This document shows positions 8,262 to 16,785 of a stretch of 64,000 nt of DNA, piece by piece. Below the pieces are notes generated by a model. It saw only the letters and a program-made list of their open reading frames with translations, was not told the origin of the DNA and made no database searches. The position numbers were made by a program, and so were the translations under genes. The DNA is from Streptomyces hydrogenans (GTDB taxonomy: Bacteria > Actinomycetota > Actinomycetes > Streptomycetales > Streptomycetaceae), in the NCBI RefSeq assembly GCF_014656075.1, contig NZ_BNBS01000027.1:1-64000 (forward strand), written 5' to 3'. The stretch's first letter is position 1. The number at the start of each line of letters is the position of its first letter.

Positions 8262-9077
8262 TCAGCGGCGCAGCGCGGCGGCGAAGGCGGCGAGTTCGCG
8301 CACGACCCGGTCCGGGTCCTCCCAGTACACGACGTGACCCGCGCCCTCGTGGACGAGGAGGCGCGAGTCGGGGATCGCGTCGAGGATCAGCTGCTGGTCC
8401 GAACGGGTGAGGAGGGGGTCCTGGTCGCCCCAGACGACGAGGGTGGGCACGAGGATCCCGGTGAGCGTGGCCGCGAGGTCGGTCTCCAGGAGGCCGCGCA
8501 GGGTCTCGCGCCAGACGCGGGCCGGGGCCTTCAGGCTCTCGTCGACGACGGTCTCCAGGAAGCCGGGCGCCACCCTGCCGACGACGAGCCCGCGGGTGAA
8601 CTCGGCGGCGAACGCCCGGTCCACGGGGTCCTCCAGGGCCCGGACGGCCTCCCAGAAGCCGGTGACTCCGGGCTTGTCGGCGAGCAGCGCGGGGACCCCG
8701 AGGAGCACGAGTCCGGCGACCCGGTCGGGCCGCCGGCCGGCCACGATCCGCGCCTGGACGCCGCCGCTCGACCCGCCGACCAGGACGGCCCGCTCGATGC
8801 CGAGGTGGTCGAGGAAGGCGACCAGGTCGTCGGCGAAGTCCTCCGGGAGGTAGCCCTCCTCCGGTTTTCCGGCGTCGCCGTGGCCGCGCTGGGTGGGCGC
8901 GTAGGCGTGCAGGACGGCCGGCATGGCCCGCAGCATCGGCTCCCAGGTCCACCAGGAGTCGGCGTAGCCGTGGACCAGGACGAGCGGCGGCCCGTTCCCG
9001 GGCCGTCCGGTCTCCGCGTACGGCAGCGTGGGGCGTCCGTCGCCGAGGACGGCGCGGTGCGCGACGACGCCGGCCAT
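8262..9077 (-). CDS. Alpha/beta hydrolase
   Basis: 271 residues from the ATG at 9077, preceded by GGGAGG at 5 nt; the GTG at 9083 would overlap the ribosome site. It has the oxyanion-hole motif LVHGYADSWWTW near residue 35 and the nucleophile elbow GGSSGG (Ser). The acid is probably in WGDQDPLL and the catalytic His in GAGHVVYWEDP. The fold is that of the epoxide-hydrolase/haloperoxidase-like group; substrate unknown. Same strand as the downstream ABC exporter; divergent from katG. Confidence 0.85.
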   Translation of the reverse strand: MAGVVAHRAVLGDGRPTLPYAETGRPGNGPPLVLVHGYADSWWTWEPMLRAMPAVLHAYAPTQRGHGDAGKPEEGYLPEDFADDLVAFLDHLGIERAVLVGGSSGGVQARIVAGRRPDRVAGLVLLGVPALLADKPGVTGFWEAVRALEDPVDRAFAAEFTRGLVVGRVAPGFLETVVDESLKAPARVWRETLRGLLETDLAATLTGILVPTLVVWGDQDPLLTRSDQQLILDAIPDSRLLVHEGAGHVVYWEDPDRVVRELAAFAAALRR

Positions 9078-9324
9078 CGGCACCTCCCGGTCGCTCGCCC
9101 ATTTCCCGAACCGCGGACCTTTTCAGCGTAGGGAGGCGATTCCGGGGGCTCAACAGGAACGCGTCCGCACGGGGCCGGCGGCCCTTCCGGCGTCATTCCG
9201 CACGGCCCGGCCCTGCGTGTTCGCGTGGCCGCGAGCACCTCGGTGCGCGACCATACGGACGCGCCGCCGTGAGAATTCCGGCCGGCGGCGGGAAAGAAGC
9301 ACGCACACAGGAAGAAGGCCGTAC

Positions 9325-11514
9325 GTGACCGGCAGCGAGAGCGAGAACCCGGCAATTCCCTCCCCCAGCCCGAAGGACACCCGGCCCCGGACCAATCGGG
9401 ACTGGTGGCCGAACCAGCTGGACCTCTCCGTACTCCATCGGAACGATCCGCAGGCCGACCCCCTCGACCAGGGCTTCGACTACGCGAAGGAGTTCGCCGG
9501 ACTCGACGTCGAGGAGCTGCGGCGCGACGTCTTCGCCCTGATGAAGGATTCGCAGGACTGGTGGCCGGCGGATTACGGCCATTACGGTCCGCTTTTCATC
9601 CGGATGAGCTGGCACGCGGCCGGCACGTACCGCATCGCCGACGGCCGGGGCGGCGGCGGAAGCGGCGCCCAGCGATTCGCGCCGTTGAACAGCTGGCCGG
9701 ACAACGCGAGCCTGGACAAGGCGCGCCGGCTCCTGTGGCCGGTCAAGCAGAAGTACGGACAGAAGATCTCCTGGGCCGATCTTCTGGTTTTCGCCGGAAA
9801 CTGCGCGATGGAATCCATGGGGTTCAAGACCTTCGGTTTCGGATTCGGCCGCGAGGACATCTGGGAGCCGGAGGAGATCTTCTGGGGCCCGGAGGACACC
9901 TGGCTCGGCGACGAGCGCTACAGCGGCGACCGGGAGCTGAAGGGCCCGCTCGGCGCCGTCCAGATGGGCCTCATCTACGTCAACCCGGAGGGCCCGAACG
10001 GCAATCCGGACCCGCTGGCCGCCGCCCGCGACATCCGCGAGACCTTCGCGCGGATGGCGATGGACGACGAGGAGACGGTCGCGCTCATCGTCGGCGGCCA
10101 CACCTTCGGCAAGTGCCACGGCGCCGTCGGCCCCGAGCACATCGGCCCGGAGCCGGAGGCCGCGCCGGTCGAGCAGCAGGGCCTCGGCTGGAAGAACCGC
10201 CAGGGCACCGGCTCCGGCTCCGACTCCCTCACCAGCGGCCTGGAGGGAGCCTGGACGAACCACCCGACCACCTGGGACAACGGCTTCCTCGACAACCTCT
10301 TCCGGTACGAGTGGGAGCTGACCACCAGCCCGGCCGGCGCCCAGCAGTGGAAGCCCACCGACCCGGCCGCCCAGGACACCGTCCCGGACGCGCACGACCC
10401 GTCGAAGCGGCACGCGCCGATGATGCTGACGACCGACCTGGCGCTGCGCATGGACCCGGTGTACGGGCCGATCGCCCGCCGCTACCACGAGAACCCGGAG
10501 CTGCTGGCGGACGCGTACGCCAGGGCCTGGTTCAAGCTGCTCCACCGCGACATGGGCCCGCTGTCGCGCTACCTCGGCCCGTGGATCCCGGAGCCGCAGC
10601 TCTGGCAGGACCCGGTCCCGCCGGTCGACCACGACCTCGTCTCCGACGAGGACATCGCCGCGCTCAAGGAGCGGATCCTCTCCTCCGGGCTGAGCGTGCC
10701 CCAGCTGGTCACCACCGCCTGGGCGTCGGCGGCCAGTTTCCGCGGCACCGACAAGCGCGGCGGCGCCAACGGCGCCCGGATCCGGCTCGCGCCGCAGAAG
10801 GACTGGCCGGTCAACGACCTGCCCGAGATCGCCGAGGCGCTGCGCACCCTGGACGCCCTCCGCGAGGAGTTCACCGCCGGCCGGAGCGACAACACCCGGA
10901 TCTCGCTGGCCGACCTGATCGTGCTGGGCGGCTGCGCCGCCGTCGAGAAGGCCGCCGCGGACGCCGGTCACACGGTGACCGTGCCCTTCGCCCCCGGGCG
11001 GACGGACGCCACCCAGGAGCAGACGGACGTGGAGTCCTTCGCGGTCCTCGAACCGCGCGCCGACGGCTTCCGCAACTACCTGCGCCCGGGCGAGAAGCTG
11101 TCCCCGGAGACGCTGCTCCTCGACCGGGCCAGCATGCTCACGCTCACGGCGCCGGAGATGACCGTGCTCATCGGCGGGATGCGGGCGCTCGACACCGGGC
11201 ACGGCGGGGCGCGCCACGGCGTCCTCACCGACCGTCCGGGCAGCCTGACGAACGACTTCTTCGTCAACCTGCTCGACATGGGCACGGAGTGGAAGGTCTC
11301 GGAGCGGGACGAGAACGTCTACGAGGGCCGCGACCGGGCCACCGGCGAGCAGCGGTGGACGGGCACCGCCGTCGACCTGGTCTTCGGCTCCCACGCCCAG
11401 CTGCGGGCCCTGTCGGAGGTGTACGCCGCGAAGGACGCGGACGCGAAGTTCGTCCGTGACTTCGTCTCCGCCTGGTCGAAGGTGATGAAGCTGGACCGCT
11501 TCGACCTGCGCTGA
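9325..11514 (+). CDS. katG: Catalase-peroxidase KatG
   Basis: 729 residues from the GTG at 9325, preceded by AGGAAGAAGG; the frame is open far upstream but without coding character. It is a bifunctional haem enzyme that destroys H2O2 as catalase and oxidises donors as peroxidase. The N-terminal catalytic domain has the distal MSWHAAGTYR (Trp96, His97) and the proximal GGHTFGKCHG (His259). A Tyr in GLIYVNPEGP fits the Met-Tyr-Trp crosslink needed for catalase activity. The C-terminal half is the usual non-haem duplicate. Length is normal for the family. No furA-type repressor gene lies directly upstream, unlike several actinomycete katG loci; the 247-bp gap shares space with the divergent hydrolase promoter. 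Confidence 0.97.
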   Translation: MTGSESENPAIPSPSPKDTRPRTNRDWWPNQLDLSVLHRNDPQADPLDQGFDYAKEFAGLDVEELRRDVFALMKDSQDWWPADYGHYGPLFIRMSWHAAGTYRIADGRGGGGSGAQRFAPLNSWPDNASLDKARRLLWPVKQKYGQKISWADLLVFAGNCAMESMGFKTFGFGFGREDIWEPEEIFWGPEDTWLGDERYSGDRELKGPLGAVQMGLIYVNPEGPNGNPDPLAAARDIRETFARMAMDDEETVALIVGGHTFGKCHGAVGPEHIGPEPEAAPVEQQGLGWKNRQGTGSGSDSLTSGLEGAWTNHPTTWDNGFLDNLFRYEWELTTSPAGAQQWKPTDPAAQDTVPDAHDPSKRHAPMMLTTDLALRMDPVYGPIARRYHENPELLADAYARAWFKLLHRDMGPLSRYLGPWIPEPQLWQDPVPPVDHDLVSDEDIAALKERILSSGLSVPQLVTTAWASAASFRGTDKRGGANGARIRLAPQKDWPVNDLPEIAEALRTLDALREEFTAGRSDNTRISLADLIVLGGCAAVEKAAADAGHTVTVPFAPGRTDATQEQTDVESFAVLEPRADGFRNYLRPGEKLSPETLLLDRASMLTLTAPEMTVLIGGMRALDTGHGGARHGVLTDRPGSLTNDFFVNLLDMGTEWKVSERDENVYEGRDRATGEQRWTGTAVDLVFGSHAQLRALSEVYAAKDADAKFVRDFVSAWSKVMKLDRFDLR

Positions 11515-11547
11515 CGGTCCGCCGCCCCGGGCGGCTCCGGACGCGGG

Positions 11548-11588
11548 CCGGCGCCCGGACGGTCGTGCTGCGACCGTCCGGGCGCCGG
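11548..11588. terminator. 18-bp perfect hairpin after katG
   Basis: Arms 11548-11565 and 11571-11588 are exact reverse complements around a 5-nt loop. It starts 34 nt after the katG stop and lies before the stop of a convergent gene, so it can serve both. Confidence 0.9.
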
Positions 11589-11632
11589 AGTCGTGCGGGG
11601 CGCCCGCGGGGCGGTGGGGCGGGGGGCGGCGG

Positions 11633-11932
11633 TCAGGTGGAGATCTCGGGGAGCAGCCCGGTGACCGGCGCGGCCTGGTCGGTGAGCTGGTGCAGCTGGT
11701 GGAGTTCGTTGACCCGGCTCAGCCCGCCGAGCTGCTCACCGACACCGGGGTAGGCGGCACGGGCCTCCTCCGTCATGCCGGTGGTGGCGAGGGCGTCCAG
11801 TTCGGCGATCGGGCTGATCGGCGGGCCGAGCGGGCCGGCGGGCGCGGCGACGGCCTGCGAGGCGGCACCGCCGAGGCAGGTGAACGCGGCGGCGACGGCG
11901 AGGACCGAGGAGATGCGTCGAGGTGAGGTCAC
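11633..11932 (-). CDS. Small secreted protein of unknown function
   Basis: 99 residues if started at the GTG at 11932; the ribosome site there is poor and the frame is open to 11998, so the start is uncertain. The N terminus (TSPRRISS, then a hydrophobic run and AVAAPAGP) is a Sec signal peptide ending near residue 32. The mature part has a Leu/Gln-rich stretch (LSRVNELHQLHQLTDQ) that looks helical. No cysteines remain after cleavage and no enzyme motif is visible. It resembles small secreted proteins common in streptomycetes. Divergent from the ROK gene. Confidence 0.6.
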   Translation of the reverse strand: MTSPRRISSVLAVAAAFTCLGGAASQAVAAPAGPLGPPISPIAELDALATTGMTEEARAAYPGVGEQLGGLSRVNELHQLHQLTDQAAPVTGLLPEIST

Positions 11933-12099
11933 ACCCTCACAACGGAACGTTCCGCCGGGGGACACGCGACCGGTCCCGGCGTCCACCGAACGGGCCACAC
12001 CTCCCCCGGGACGCCCGGCCGCTCCGGCCCCTCAAAGCGCCCGGAACCGCGCTGTAGGCTGGCCGTTCGAACCGAGGCCGACCCGCGTGCGGAGGGCAA

Positions 12100-13422
12100 G
12101 TGACCGAGCTCGTCCGGGGGACTCCCGGGCTCGTGCGGGCGGTCAACGACCGCGCCGCGCTGCACCTGCTGCTCCGTCAGGGGCCGCTCACCCGACCCGA
12201 GATCAGCCGGCTCACCGGTCTGTCCAAGCCCACCGCCTCCCAGGTCCTGGCCCGGCTCGAAGGTGCCGGCCTCGTCGTCGGCAACGGGCTGCGCACCGGC
12301 CTGCCGGGCCGTGTCCCGGAGACGTACCGGGTGAACGCGGCGGCGGCCTACGCGACGGCCGTCGACGTGACGCCGGACCGGATCGCGGTGCGCACCGCCG
12401 ACCTCGCCGGGGCGGTGCTCGGCGAGGCGGAGGCGCCGGTGCCGGCCGGGCCCGGCCGGGAGGCGCTGGACGAGGCGCTGCGCGCGGCCCTCGCCCTGGC
12501 CCCGGCCCCCCGGCCGCCGCGGCGGGTCGTGGTCGGGGTGCAGGGAGCGGTGGACCCGACGACCGGCCGGCTCGCCTACGCCAGCGAGGAGGACATGGCG
12601 GCCTGGCTCTTCCCGGACGTGGAACGGACCCTCGCCGAGGCCCTCGGGCTGCCCGTCCGGATCGAGAACGACGTGAACCTCGCGGCCGTCGCCGAACGCG
12701 CCCACGCCGCCGCCGACTGCCCGGACTTCGTCCTCCTGTGGGCCGACGAGGGCCTGGGCGCGGCCCTGGTGATCGGCGGTCGCCTGCACCGCGGCCACTT
12801 CGGCGGCGCCGGCGAGGTCGGCTACCTCCCCCTCCCCGGCGCCCCCACCGCCCGCGAGGCCGGCCACCCCTACGGCCGCCACGGCTACCAGGAACTCGCC
12901 GGTGGCGAGGCGATCCGGGACCTGCTCCACGCCCACGGGGTGCCGGGCGCGGACTTCACCGAGACGGTCACGGAGGCGGTACGGCGGGCGGGGGCGGGGC
13001 CCGGGACGGGCGCGGAGGCCGGGACCGGCGCTGGGGCCGAGGACGGGGCCGGGGCCGGGGGCATGGCGGGGGTCGGGGCTGCGGCCGTGGCAGGAGCCGG
13101 AAGCGGGGCCCCGGAGAGCGTCGAGGCCGCGCGGGCGGGGCTCGCGGCGGTGGCCGGGCGACTCGCCTCGGGGCTGGCCTCGATCGTGACCGTCGTCGAC
13201 CCGGGCCTCGTCGTGCTCGCGGGCCGGCTCTGCGCGGCGGGGGGCGAGCCGCTGCGCGCGCTGGTCGAGCGCGAGCTGCACGCGCTCGCCCACTCCCGGG
13301 CCCGGATCCGGCTGTCGGCCGTGACCGGGAACCCGGTGCTCGCCGGGGCGCTCGACCTCGCGCTGACGGCGGTCCGCGACGAGGTCTTCGGCGGACCGCC
13401 ACCCGTCACGCCCTGCCCCTGA
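12100..13422 (+). CDS. ROK-family transcriptional regulator
   Basis: 440 residues from the GTG at 12100 with GGAGGG just upstream. An N-terminal winged helix-turn-helix (LTRPEISRLTGLSKPTASQVLARLEGAGLV, residues ~27-56) is followed by a sugar-kinase-like ROK domain: GVQGAVDPTTG, ENDVNLAAVAE, GLGAALVIGG and the HxGxxGEVGY-type segment (HFGGAGEVGYLPL). ROK regulators bind sugars and repress catabolic genes. The Cys-rich ROK zinc motif is not recognisable; the region is GHPYGRHGYQELAGGEA. Between residues ~290 and 345 there is a Gly/Ala-rich insertion of about 45 residues absent from ordinary ROK proteins. Stops 7 nt from the convergent TerD gene. Confidence 0.9.
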   Translation: MTELVRGTPGLVRAVNDRAALHLLLRQGPLTRPEISRLTGLSKPTASQVLARLEGAGLVVGNGLRTGLPGRVPETYRVNAAAAYATAVDVTPDRIAVRTADLAGAVLGEAEAPVPAGPGREALDEALRAALALAPAPRPPRRVVVGVQGAVDPTTGRLAYASEEDMAAWLFPDVERTLAEALGLPVRIENDVNLAAVAERAHAAADCPDFVLLWADEGLGAALVIGGRLHRGHFGGAGEVGYLPLPGAPTAREAGHPYGRHGYQELAGGEAIRDLLHAHGVPGADFTETVTEAVRRAGAGPGTGAEAGTGAGAEDGAGAGGMAGVGAAAVAGAGSGAPESVEAARAGLAAVAGRLASGLASIVTVVDPGLVVLAGRLCAAGGEPLRALVERELHALAHSRARIRLSAVTGNPVLAGALDLALTAVRDEVFGGPPPVTPCP

Positions 13423-13429
13423 CGCGCCC

Positions 13430-14887
13430 TCAGCGGCCTCGGGACAACCAGCCCTTCCGCTCGGCCGGGGCGGGCACGTGCCAGGGGTTCACCGGCACAC
13501 CGCCCTCGAACAGCGAGCGGGTGCGCGGCTGGACGCGCTTGAGCCGGGCCCGCCACGGCCCGTCCGCCATCTCGAACTGGACGACGAGGGGTCCTTCGGT
13601 GAGCGGCACGGTCTCGCGCCGCTTGCCGATCTCGTTGACGACGTTCTCGTCGTCCGGCAGGACGGTGTGGTCGTCGTGGCCGGTCAGCTCGAACACGTTG
13701 ACGATGAGGTTGTCGTCGCCCCGGTAGTGGATCGCCAGATCGGCGACCCCGCCGGTGTGCAGCAGCACGTCCGGCCCCTGGAACTGCGCCTCCTCCTCGG
13801 TCAGCCGCCGGGCACTCGCGAGCGGTGAGACCTCCACCCTCCAGTGCCCCTCGGCCTCCAGGCGGAACCGCAGGGTGCCGTGGGAGGGGACGGTGGCGAG
13901 GACCCGGCCGAAGTAGTGGTCCTCGGTGCTGTTGACGAGGTTGTCCCCCTCCTTGTTGCGCCGGTCGAGGAGCGTGAGACCGGTGTACCCCGCCTCCGGC
14001 ACCTCCAGCTGCACGACGACGGGCCCCGGCGGCAGCCCCTCCACCGTGATGACCTCGTTGTCGCGCCCCGTCTCCGTGTACGGCGCGAACACCGGGCCGT
14101 ACGCCCACGCCTCGTCCTGGCCGGCCGCCACGGGCGCGGGTGCGGGCGCGGCGGGGGTGGGGGCGGGGTACTGCTGCGGTACGGGCGCGGGCGGCGGGGC
14201 GGGGGCCGCGGGTGCCACGGGCGCGGACGGCGGCGCGAAGGCCGGGGCGGGCGCCGGGAAAGCGGGGGGCGCCGGGGCGGGCGCGGGGGCCCCGAAGGCG
14301 GGCGGCGTCGGTGCGGGCGCCGAGAAGACGGGCGGCGTCGGTGCGGGCGCCGAGAAGACGGGCGGCGTCGGCGCGGGAGCCTGCGGCTCCGCGTCGGCCA
14401 CGTGGACGCCGTGGTCGGTGGCGAGGCCCTCCAGACCGTCGGCCCAGCCCTGTCCGACGGCCCGGAACTTCCAGCCGCCGGCCCGCCGGTAGAGCTCGGC
14501 GAGGACCATCGCGGTCTCCCCCGCCGCCTCGGCCACCTCGTAGTCGGCGACCGGGGTGCCGTCGGGCGCGAAGGCGGCCACGCCGAGTCCGGGCACGTCG
14601 CGCAGGGCGCCGCGGTCCGTGGAGCCGACGACCAGGACCCGGGCGACGTCCGGTTCGAGGGTCGGCAGCCCGAGCTCCAGCCAGTCGGTGCCGTCCTCGG
14701 CCCGGAGGAGCCGTACGGCACCGTTCGGGTGCGCGGGCTGCCCGTGGAAGACCACGTCGGCGTCGCCCCGGACGAGCCCCCGTTCGGTCAGGAGGAGCGC
14801 CATCGCGTCCACCCCCCGCCCCCGCACGACGATCCGCAACGGCACCGAGGGCACGAAGCCGTTGCCCCCCTTGTTCAGCGTCGTCAT
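13430..14887 (-). CDS. TerD-domain protein with Pro/Ala linker and C-terminal extension
   Basis: 485 residues from the ATG at 14887 (MTTLNKGGN). Residues 1-~165 are a TerD domain, the calcium-binding stress/tellurite-resistance fold. A Pro/Ala-rich linker of ~95 residues follows (~165-260), including a triple PAPTPPVFSA-type repeat. The C-terminal ~220 residues form a second globular region (TVEGLPPGPVVVQLEVPEAG, DRRNKEGDNLVNSTEDHYFG) that reads like a beta-rich domain. Function is inferred only as envelope or metal-stress response. Upstream is a 270-bp divergent gap shared with the SRPBCC gene, in which I see no clear promoter. Confidence 0.85.
   Translation of the reverse strand: MTTLNKGGNGFVPSVPLRIVVRGRGVDAMALLLTERGLVRGDADVVFHGQPAHPNGAVRLLRAEDGTDWLELGLPTLEPDVARVLVVGSTDRGALRDVPGLGVAAFAPDGTPVADYEVAEAAGETAMVLAELYRRAGGWKFRAVGQGWADGLEGLATDHGVHVADAEPQAPAPTPPVFSAPAPTPPVFSAPAPTPPAFGAPAPAPAPPAFPAPAPAFAPPSAPVAPAAPAPPPAPVPQQYPAPTPAAPAPAPVAAGQDEAWAYGPVFAPYTETGRDNEVITVEGLPPGPVVVQLEVPEAGYTGLTLLDRRNKEGDNLVNSTEDHYFGRVLATVPSHGTLRFRLEAEGHWRVEVSPLASARRLTEEEAQFQGPDVLLHTGGVADLAIHYRGDDNLIVNVFELTGHDDHTVLPDDENVVNEIGKRRETVPLTEGPLVVQFEMADGPWRARLKRVQPRTRSLFEGGVPVNPWHVPAPAERKGWLSRGR
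14291..14380. repeat. Three 30-bp tandem units in the TerD gene linker
   Basis: Units 14291-14320, 14321-14350 and 14351-14380 are nearly identical and encode a repeated Pro-rich decapeptide, keeping the frame. Confidence 0.85.
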
Positions 14888-15157
14888 CCCGCTCGAACCC
14901 TTCCCCTCGTATCCCCACCTGGTCGAACAAGGAAGATCCTCCGCGACCGGCGGCCCGCCGACAAGTGTCGAACCGGCGCGTACCCGTCCGCCGTGACCGT
15001 CCTCGGCGTCCCGGCCGCGGCCGGCACCCGCGGCGCTCCCCGCTCGACGGCACCCGCCGAGGGCTCGGTTCGCGGTTTCGCGAGTGGGGCGGGCGGTGCA
15101 GGGCATGCGCGGGGGTGTGACGCCGGTTCCGCTCGGGCGTCCGAGGAGGTGAGGGCG

Positions 15158-15736
15158 GTGGTGCACGGCACGATCAGGGTCGACGCGCCGCTGCGGCGGG
15201 TGTACGACCAGTGGACGCAGTTCGAGGAGTTCCCCCGCTTCATGCACGGCGTGGTGGCGGTGGAGCAGACCGACGCGCGTCACCTGCGCTGGCGGACGGG
15301 GATCGCGGGGGTGCGGCGGGACTTCGACGCCGAGATCGTCGACCAGCTGCCGGACCAGCGGATCGCCTGGCGGACCCTGAGCGGCGGGGTCCGGCACCGG
15401 GGCGTCGTCACCTTCGAGGCGATCGACGCCGGCCACACGCGCGTGCGGCTGGCGATGGAGGTCGAGCCCGAGGGGATGACGGAGCGGGCGGCGGCGGCGC
15501 TGGGCATCGTGTCGAGCCGGGTCTCGGGCGACCTCCGGCGGTTCAAGGACTTCGTCGAGGACCGACACGCGGCGACCGGCGCCTGGCGCGGCCGCCTCCG
15601 GCCGGGCGACGCGGGCCGGCCGCGGAACCCGGCGCCGGGCCCCGTACCGCCCGTCTCCCCGCCCCCGGCCGATCCCTCCGATCCCCCGGATCCCCCGGAT
15701 CCTCCGCCCGAGCGGCAGCCGATGCCGCCGCGCTGA
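15158..15736 (+). CDS. SRPBCC (polyketide cyclase/dehydrase-like) protein
   Basis: 192 residues from the GTG at 15158; AGGAGG lies 8 nt upstream (the next GTG at 15161 is also possible). The sequence VHGTIRVDAPLRRVYDQWTQFEEFPRFM is the typical beginning of an SRPBCC barrel. WRTLSGGVRHRGVVTFEAI and TRVRLAMEVEPEGM continue the fold, a hydrophobic-ligand pocket. The last ~45 residues are a Pro/Asp-rich tail with a repeated PPD motif, probably disordered. The ligand is unknown. A 51-residue membrane protein gene follows after 29 nt. Confidence 0.8.
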   Translation: MVHGTIRVDAPLRRVYDQWTQFEEFPRFMHGVVAVEQTDARHLRWRTGIAGVRRDFDAEIVDQLPDQRIAWRTLSGGVRHRGVVTFEAIDAGHTRVRLAMEVEPEGMTERAAAALGIVSSRVSGDLRRFKDFVEDRHAATGAWRGRLRPGDAGRPRNPAPGPVPPVSPPPADPSDPPDPPDPPPERQPMPPR

Positions 15737-15765
15737 GCCCCCCCCGATACGCGAAAGGCTTCGTC

Positions 15766-15921
15766 ATGGTCCCTCTTCTGCTCGTCCTCCTGCTGATCCT
15801 GGTGCTGTTCGGCACCGGCTTCGCCGTCGAGGCCCTCTGGTACATCGCTCTGGCGGTGCTGATCCTGTGGGCGCTGGGCTTCCTGTTCCGCAGCTCGGGT
15901 TCGCGGTGGTACCGCTGGTGA
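15766..15921 (+). CDS. Small hydrophobic two-helix membrane protein
   Basis: 51 residues from the ATG at 15766, with GAAAGG 7 nt upstream. It is almost entirely two membrane helices (MVPLLLVLLLILVLFGTGFA and LWYIALAVLILWALGF) with a short basic tail. This matches the small hydrophobic proteins (DUF5670-like) found throughout streptomycetes, often near stress genes. Function unknown. Probably co-transcribed with the SRPBCC gene. Confidence 0.75.
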   Translation: MVPLLLVLLLILVLFGTGFAVEALWYIALAVLILWALGFLFRSSGSRWYRW

Positions 15922-16003
15922 TCCGCGCACCCTCGTCATCGGAGTCCGCCGCCCCTCGCGGGCGGCGGACTCCCGCACGGGGAAGGAGGCGGCAACCTTT
16001 AGT

Positions 16004-16014
16004 TTGATTTTCAA
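16004..16014. promoter_or_regulatory. AT-rich inverted repeat TTGA-N3-TCAA upstream of the AhpD-like gene
   Basis: TTGATTTTCAA lies in an AT-rich island (15998-16018), about 70 bp upstream of the GTG at 16081. The 9-mer TGATTTTCA equals one half of the actinomycete Zur box; the other half matches poorly. A regulator site or promoter core is likely, but the regulator is open. Confidence 0.4.
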
Positions 16015-16080
16015 CTACTGTTCGGGGGAAGATGAGGCCCAGGCCCCGCCGCACGCGCGGGACCGGCGAAGGAGCGGACA

Positions 16081-16560
16081 GTGAGCGACGTCGTGGCGGC
16101 ATCGGCCGGGCAGCGGATCTACCTGGACAAGCAGACCCCGGACGCCTACCGGGCCTTCGTCCGGGCCGCGCAGACGGTCCGGACCGCCGCCGACGCCGCG
16201 GGGCTCGACCGGATCCTGGTCGAGCTGGTGAACCTGCGGGTGTCGCAGCTCAACGGCTGCGCCTACTGCCTCGACACCCACACCCGCGCCGCGCTCGCCG
16301 CCGGCGAGACCCCCCGTCGGCTGGGAGTGCTCGCCGCCTGGCGGGACACCGCGCTCTTCACCCCGCGCGAGCGGGCCGCGCTGGCCCTGGCCGAGGCCAC
16401 CACCCACCCGGCCGAGGCCGACGCGCAGGAGCGGGCCTACGCCGAGGCCCGCGAGGTCCTGGACGACGCCGAGCTCTCCGCCGTCGTCTGGGTGGCCATC
16501 GCCATCAACGCCTTCAACCGCGTGTCCGTCCTGAGCAAGCACCCGGTACGACCGAGCTGA
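16081..16560 (+). CDS. Carboxymuconolactone decarboxylase/AhpD-family protein
   Basis: 159 residues from the GTG at 16081 with AAGGAG 6 nt upstream. The AhpD active-site motif is present in NLRVSQLNGCAYCLDTHTR: Cys-X-X-Cys followed by Asp and His. Such proteins act as alkylhydroperoxidases or thiol reductants in oxidative-stress defence. The protein is all-helical and trimeric or hexameric in the family. No AhpC gene is adjacent. An AT-rich operator-like element lies 70 bp upstream. Confidence 0.9.
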   Translation: MSDVVAASAGQRIYLDKQTPDAYRAFVRAAQTVRTAADAAGLDRILVELVNLRVSQLNGCAYCLDTHTRAALAAGETPRRLGVLAAWRDTALFTPRERAALALAEATTHPAEADAQERAYAEAREVLDDAELSAVVWVAIAINAFNRVSVLSKHPVRPS

Positions 16561-16785
16561 CCACCGGCCGCGCCCGGTCCGAGCCCTCCGGCGGCACGTG
16601 ACGGGCCCGGCCGCGCGGAGGTGCGCGACCCGCCCGGCGCGGCCGCCCGGACACGGCCCCGGCCGGACCGCGCGCACCTCGCGGCGGAAGACGCCCGGAT
16701 CGAACGGGCGAGCTGCCGAACGGGCGGGCGGTGAGCCGGCGGGTAAAGTCGGTGGGTCGCCCCCGACCGCCGGGCCCACGCCCGG

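Noticed and set aside
9028..9324. N-terminal extension of KatG
   Set aside because: The frame is open, but the sequence is not KatG-like; the GTG at 9325 has a ribosome site and gives the normal length.
16741..16785. Riboswitch before the SulP gene
   Set aside because: A short GTCGG/CCGAC hairpin is present, but no known riboswitch core (such as SAM) could be recognised.
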